A DNA stretch of 64,000 nucleotides. Origin: Euglena gracilis (taxonomy: Eukaryota; Euglenida; Euglenophyceae; Euglenales). Under the pieces are notes generated by a model. The model was not told where the DNA came from. It did no database searches and worked only from the letters and a program-made list of their open reading frames with translations. Shown in pieces: positions 60,201 through 64,000 of the stretch. The DNA is taken from assembly GCA_039621445.1 (NCBI GenBank), contig CP154955.1, forward strand, positions 37,985,123-38,049,122. Reading direction: 5' to 3'. Numbering within the stretch: the first letter of the stretch is position 1; each line of letters starts with the position of its first letter. Both the position numbers and the translations under genes were made by a program.

Positions 60201-62863
60201 TGGACCATCGTCCATCCACCCAAATCATCAAAAACTGTGTTTTTCAACTGTTTAATTTTTGTGCCCGTTCAAGTCCCAGCCTGGCCCTTGGCTGGCCCTT
60301 TGGCCAAATGGGGGGGGGGGGCGGTCCTTAAGGAAATAAAAAAAACAACTTCCTGTCCCTTATGGACCGCCCTGGGCTCCACAGCCTACCGCCCGTGATT
60401 CGTCTTATTGTGACAGCCACTTCCTGCCCAGCGCCTGAACAGTTGAAAAGCACCAACCGAGGTTCTGGCACAGCAGCGCTCAAACCGCCCTCATTCTCCT
60501 CTATCGCCCACCTTCTCACACAGCACGATCGCATTCAAATGCATCTGCCATTTGAAAGAACATTGCGCTTAAGCGCAACGTTTATAACAGAAGCCCCTGA
60601 GTTTATGGGAGTCCCTCTGATGTGTTACGGTGTGTCGTGGGCCCTCTCTGCACGGCCGGTGTGCGGGCTTGGTGAGAAAATACATTGCGCCGAAGCGCAA
60701 CGCATCATACAAAAAAATGAGAAGTGCAAACAGGCGGCTGACGTGTAATCTGAATGAACAAGCAGTGCATTACACAGGCATGTCCATTGCGCTTCGGCGC
60801 AATGTATTTCCTCACCAAGCCCGCACACCGGCCGTTCAGAGAGGGGCCCCCCGACACACCGTAACACATCAGAGGGACTCCCATAAACTCAGGGGCTTCT
60901 GTTATACATTGCGCTTAAGCGCAAATATTTTACCTTGTGCTTAAGCGCAAGGTGAAACTATTGCGCTTAAGCGCACTGTCCATAAACATTGCCTTCTGTT
61001 CCCGGCAGTGTGGGGCCTGGCGTTGCTCACCAGACGTTGGAACCATACAATTTTTTACCGTCCCCCCGGGGGGGAGGGGGGTCACTCCACTTTTCGAAAA
61101 ACTAGTCAATCACTTTTTTTTTGGGAAACCAGTCAGCCACTACCCCCCCCCCCCCCCGGGGGGTCGGCCCCTCTGGGATCCAAAGGAAATTTGACCAAAA
61201 ACATGAAAAAAAAAGGCCAAAAATTCCTTCCGGGGCCTTCGGCGCCGGGTCACTTTTGTGGTTTTTTGCCGACCCCCCCCCCCCGGGGGGAGGGGGTCCG
61301 GCCCAAAAACCAGTCAGTCACTCCGAAAAAAACCAGTCCCCCCCCCCCCCCGGGGGTCGGCTAGTGCTTAAGCAATTGACCCCACCTGGGTGGTTCCCGC
61401 TGTACCACTCCTCGCGCTTCAAGCACCCAGGGATCACGACTCTGTGACATGCTGTTTTTTCAAACTTTTCACAACGTGCATGTAGAGTCCACCCACTGGA
61501 TGCCTCAGCAGGCAACCCTTAACGGACACATCGCGGAGCCCAAAAAAAAGCAACAAAAAGGGCCAAATTACACCCAGCCTGTGTAGCACCATCCGGGGAA
61601 CACAGTCAAGGCTTCAAAAACGAGGGACTCACAAACGGGGGTTTTGGCACTTTTTTGGGGGGGGGAAATGCACGTGTCCCGGCCAGGCTGTTTTTTTACC
61701 AACCCCGGGGGGGGAGGGGGGGGTCCGGAGTGCCTGTGAGTGCCTGCCCAGGCAGGCACTCCCCCCCCCCCGGGGGGGGGTCGGATTTCGGCCTGTGCCC
61801 GGGCACATTCCTTTGAAAATAGGCCATTTTTGGCTCCCCGGCGCCTTCGGCGCCGGGGTTGTGCTAGGGCACTTTTGGCCGTGTGCCCTACCCCCCCCCC
61901 GGGGGGGGGTCGGATTGGGAGTGCCTTGGGGTGCCTGCCCAGGCAGGCACCCCCCCCCCCCCCCGGGGTGGGGTCGGCACCCGACTAAAATACAGCCTGG
62001 TCCCGGCGGTCAAACCCAGGGTTTTGAACAAAATGGTGCAGAAGGGAAAAACACCAAAATTGGGCCTGTTCCCCGGGTCCTGGCATCAGCAAATGATGCA
62101 CACGCCACCGTGGAGGGTCTCCGCGGAACCAGAGGGTCAAAAGGGTGGGTTTCCCCCCGGGTTTCAAAAAGGTTGGAATTTTGCGCCAAAGCGCAAGCTA
62201 AAAATCAAAACCTTAAGTGCGAGTTTGGCCGCCTAAGACATTACACATTGATTGGGGATGCCATTTGCTCAGGGTGTCAATTTCGAGGCCTGGAGGGGAT
62301 TACGGACGGAGCCAAACCTCCAGGGAAGCCCACTTGGCCATGCCTTTGGTGGGCGCTGCACGCCACGCCCTGCGCCGCGCCCTGTGGGACGGCCTCCGAG
62401 CCGTGGGTCAGCTGGCTCAGGCGGTCAAAGATGCGTCGGTGAAGCTCCTCCTCGATGCTGCGCTCCAGCCGGAAGTACGTGGTCGGCAGCATCGAGCCCC
62501 GCAGCGCGGCGGTGGACATCAGCGACCGCTCCAGCCCGGCGTCGTCGCTGCCGCCGCCGGCGGAGCCGACCCAGCCGAGCAGCTCGTAGACAGACGGCTT
62601 CCCAGCGACCCCGGCCGTTGGGGGGCGGCGGGGCGGGACAAGCAGGTCCCGCTCATCGATTCACTTGGGAACCCCTGGGGTGGGGTGGGGGGGACGTTCC
62701 CCTGGCCCAAGCCCATTAACCAAGACCGGTGAAGCAAAGAAGTGAAGCCATGGTCCAGCTGCCGCAGCCCCTCCTCCAGCGACCACGCGCCGCGCTCCAG
62801 CTGGCGGGGGTCCGTCAGCGCGAGGAGGTACGGGTCGGCGGGGCTGGGGCCATCGAGCGCGTT
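45253..62863 (-). CDS. Gene V: glycosyltransferase-like protein with fucosyltransferase-like motifs, 5' end not found
   Basis: Exons in coding order: 62863-62765, 62597-62388, 52054-51902, 49866-49712, 49436-49389, 49107-about 48951, 48253-48191, 47120-47002, 46970-46875, 46085-46001, 45423-45253 (TGA at 45253-45255). The part from 48253 to 45253 is very consistent in phase. VTAVFLSTDDPALSADIATC resembles the TDDP strand of alpha-1,6-fucosyltransferases. LQMLATMHLLAGGRAVVAVG followed by SNRPPM resembles their helix plus 'VGxxSN' loop, and a proline-rich tail follows. Upstream exons supply RRIFDRLSQLTHGSEAV, PLALPRRLIPVAPRTGW and a hydrophobic helix (LLHTALTLVLAFLYLSTRLA). I see no clear HxRRxD motif, so the family assignment is tentative. 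Exon 4 needs one base removed near 49831 to stay in frame. Joining 62388 to 52054 implies a 10.3-kb intron; the two rightmost exons could belong to another gene. No start codon was found before the window end. Confidence 0.6.
45429..45997. mobile_element. TIR element inside a gene V exon (569 bp), acting as an intron
   Basis: The ends are CAGGCCTCTTTTACC and, reverse-complemented, CAGGCTTCTTTTTCACT. Perfect 8-bp duplication GTTGGAGC at 45421-45428 and 45998-46005. Removing 45424-46000 joins RAVVAVGS to NRPPMHAGN without changing the frame. The body contains the dispersed 'ccaaacccacc' repeat. Confidence 0.9.
48510..48562. repeat. Interstitial telomeric repeat (CCCTAA)n
   Basis: About nine CCTAACC-type units with one CCTAAAC variant, inside a gene V intron. 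The motif is the TTAGGG telomere type shared by Euglenozoa, animals and several algae. A weaker G-rich version (ttagggtttacggtcaggg) lies near 9203-9250. Confidence 0.92.
49971..50373. mobile_element. TIR element in a gene V intron (403 bp) with perfect duplication
   Basis: Terminal inverted repeats CAGGGTTCGACATAAGGA and CAGGGTTCGATATAAGGA (17 of 18 identical). Target duplication GACGGTAG at 49963-49970 and 50374-50381, identical. Inside, a G-rich block of about 85 bp (49989-50070) is repeated at 50260-50345, flanking a hairpin. The end sequence resembles that of the gene II insertion ending at 17498. Confidence 0.9.
54972..55272. mobile_element. G-rich hAT-like MITE (301 bp) with perfect duplication
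   Basis: Terminal inverted repeats CAGGCTTCTTTTTAAG / CAGGCTTCTTTTAAG. Target duplication ATCATGGT at 54964-54971 and 55273-55280. Central hairpin TTCGGCGCTTCGCGCCGAA. It lies in the large gene V intron. Confidence 0.92.
56110..56600. repeat. CCCAAATATAAGAAAC repeat block, copy 2 (inverse of 27676-28190)
   Basis: Reverse-complement counterpart of the 27.7-kb block, including the matched phrases ccgatcggccgacaccc and ttcgacacccaaatataag. Confidence 0.85.
56640..57075. repeat. TTGCGC-N4-GCGCAA palindrome module, copy 1
   Basis: Seven palindromes or decayed palindromes (for example ttgcgcatctgcgcaa and ttgcgcaactgcgcga) spaced at roughly 50-120 bp. The intervening sequence aligns with that of 58970-59360. 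Confidence 0.85.
58970..59525. repeat. TTGCGC-N4-GCGCAA palindrome module, copy 2
   Basis: Palindromes ttgcgccaaagcgcaa, ttgcgccgaagcgcaa, ttgcgcttcggcgcaa, ttgcgctttggcgcaa and ttgcgctgtggcgcaa sit at positions matching copy 1, but with different loops. Two further partial copies lie at about 59450-59525. Confidence 0.85.
60561..60924. repeat. Large inverted repeat, 140-bp arms and 84-bp spacer
   Basis: Arm 60561-60700 and arm 60785-60924 are near-perfect reverse complements. Both arms are bounded by TTGCGC-type palindromes (cattgcgcttaagcgcaa outside, cattgcgccgaagcgcaa inside). They share agaagcccctgagtttatgg. Confidence 0.92.
61684..61999. mobile_element. MITE (ACCAACCC...ACTAAAATAC family) nested in another repeat (316 bp)
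   Basis: Ends CAGGCTGTTTTTTTACC and ACTAAAATACAGCCTG. Perfect duplication GTCCCGGC at 61676-61683 and 62000-62007. The flanks together resemble the uninterrupted stretch near 57930-57990, so this is a later insertion into an older repeat. Confidence 0.9.
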
Positions 62864-64000
62864 GGAGGCAGGGCCGCGCTCTGGCCGATGGCTGGACTTA
62901 CCCCCCCCCCTTGGTTGCAATAGGATTCTTGTCTGTTTATGGCCGGCGCTAACTTCGCTTCTGGCCCAGTTTGTGTGGTGAGTGGCCAGGGACCCCTTAC
63001 ACCAGTGCTCTTGTGTTGCTCCCCCTGGCCGGGTGAGCAACTGTGGTGTAATTCCACCGAAAGGTGAGTGTATGTGGGGACATACACTCACCTTGTGTGG
63101 TTGGTGTGGTTCCCGTGGGTGGGTCGACACCCTTGTGCCCCAGTGACTTCCGACTGAGCGGCTTACCCCTCCCCCGGGCCACACCTCAGTTGGGGGTTCA
63201 TATCCCCCCGATGTAGTAACCCACTCCATATAAAGCTCCCTTGGGCTTTAAATCTGGCTGGGATTTCAAGACCCTGGTGGGGTTCATATCTTGGGGGGGG
63301 GGATCAAACTGTTCTGGGCGAACTATACAAACTTTGCGGCCTTCAAATATACCAATTACACGCCAAAATTTCGTTGTGCACCCCCTTTTCACCAAAAATG
63401 TGCAATTTAGGTCCAAAATGGAGGGATTCTGCTGGAAAATTGTCAGATCCCCCAAAATGTTTGTGCTTTTTCCTGAATGTCACCACTGGCAGGCTTGACA
63501 TTGGGGGGGGGGGGAGGGGCTTTTTATTTTCCGTTGGCAAACCCCTTGGGGGGACTTTACATTTAGGGGGGGAATAAATTTTTCACCACACAATTTTTTT
63601 GTGTGGTGAAAAAAAACTTTGGGCTCAAAGAGGGAGGGCAACTGACCACCCAATGATGGGAATCCAGAGATCACTCGCCTTGAGGCATTTGGGCACCCCC
63701 TGCAGCGTTCAGCGAGGTGACATCCCAATCCATTCCAGTCCAATTCAACTCAATTCCTGTCAGAAATTCTTTGACCGGACAGCAGAAGCACCGAGTTTGA
63801 GTCTGTCCAAGACAATGGCAAAACAGGGGGGGGGCAAATGTCCCACGCGGAGCACCCTGGCTATGTGTTTCAGAGGAGGATAAAGAGTCCCAAGGTTGCG
63901 CCCCAATCAGACGGATCTGCAACACTGGTTCCCAGCAGCCTATTTGCTGTTTGACATCCACTTTTGGTGGTTCGATAAACTGCACAGCTTGGTGGCCATG
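62864..64000. other. Right end, no gene identified
   Basis: Should contain, or lead to, the 5' part of gene V. I see short G-rich repeats, 'tttatat..gggg'-type repeats at 63190-63300 and the hairpin at 63577-63611, but no supportable exon. Confidence 0.5.
63577..63611. repeat. Perfect hairpin, 15-bp arms
   Basis: TTTTTCACCACACAA and its reverse complement around a short T loop. It lies in the gene-free right end of the window and could form a stem-loop. Confidence 0.8.

Larger units (their letters stand above)
52055..62387. other. 10.3-kb gene-free block, modelled as a gene V intron
   Basis: No GC-rich exon is visible on either strand. It holds the MITEs at 54972 and 61684, the repeat block 56110-56600, the TTGCGC palindrome modules, the large inverted repeat and a further copy of the 'ccaaacccac' repeat at about 53925-54150. 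The outer junctions keep frame (SEAV to WMTSAPLAL) with CAG and CTG at the expected places. Confidence 0.5.

Noticed and set aside
62710-62764. Extension of the 62.8-kb exon to FTSLLHRSW
   Set aside because: Joining at GLEEGL-type codons through CAG/CTG (62765 to 62597) keeps frame; the extension does not.

Overview
This is eukaryotic nuclear DNA. Short GC-rich coding exons lie in long low-complexity non-coding DNA full of (TG)n, (ATGT)n and (GAT)n microsatellites, poly-G/poly-C runs, palindromes and small inverted-repeat elements. There is no operon, Shine-Dalgarno site, rRNA, tRNA or CRISPR array that I can support. I resolved six spliced genes, all on the minus strand. I worked exon by exon by reading frame, splice signals and paralogue comparison, with no database search. 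The best taxonomic guess is a euglenid or other euglenozoan. Many introns are 'non-conventional': they lack GT-AG, carry CAG at positions +4..+6 and CTG at -8..-6, and sit between 8-bp direct repeats. That pattern is known from Euglena-type nuclear genes. A TTAGGG-type interstitial telomeric tract and pyrimidine-AG sites just upstream of several start codons (possible spliced-leader acceptors) fit the same guess.

Layout in plus coordinates, every gene reading right to left: gene I (430-6440), an unrecognised Ser/Thr/Pro/His-rich protein; gene II (7005-18878) and gene III (20156-34966), tandem paralogues for Rubisco-LSMT/SETD-type SET-domain methyltransferases with an N-terminal hydrophobic segment; gene IV (36392-39554), an EBP-type sterol delta8-delta7 isomerase with an EXPERA fold; gene VI (41790-44912), a probable second type of SET protein; gene V (45253-62863, 5' end not found), a glycosyltransferase-like protein with fucosyltransferase-like motifs. 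Intergenic gaps are 0.3 to 2.2 kb, while introns reach about 10 kb.

The most interesting system is the intron population. In several exons a terminal-inverted-repeat element (CAGRG...CYCTG ends, about 0.1 to 2 kb) is inserted with an 8-bp target duplication, as hAT-type DNA transposons do. Cutting after base 5 of one duplication copy and before base 6 of the other restores an uninterrupted reading frame at almost every such junction. Because genes II and III are paralogues, the empty target site can be read directly in the sister gene for at least three insertions. The window therefore records recent intron gain by DNA transposons (introner-like elements) and suggests how Euglena-type non-conventional introns arise. 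Sister copies of the same element family lie in introns with perfect 8-bp duplications.

The 52-62 kb stretch is modelled as one very large intron. It carries a second notable pattern: many copies of a TTGCGC-N4-GCGCAA palindrome in two diverged repeat modules, plus a 140-bp-arm inverted repeat.
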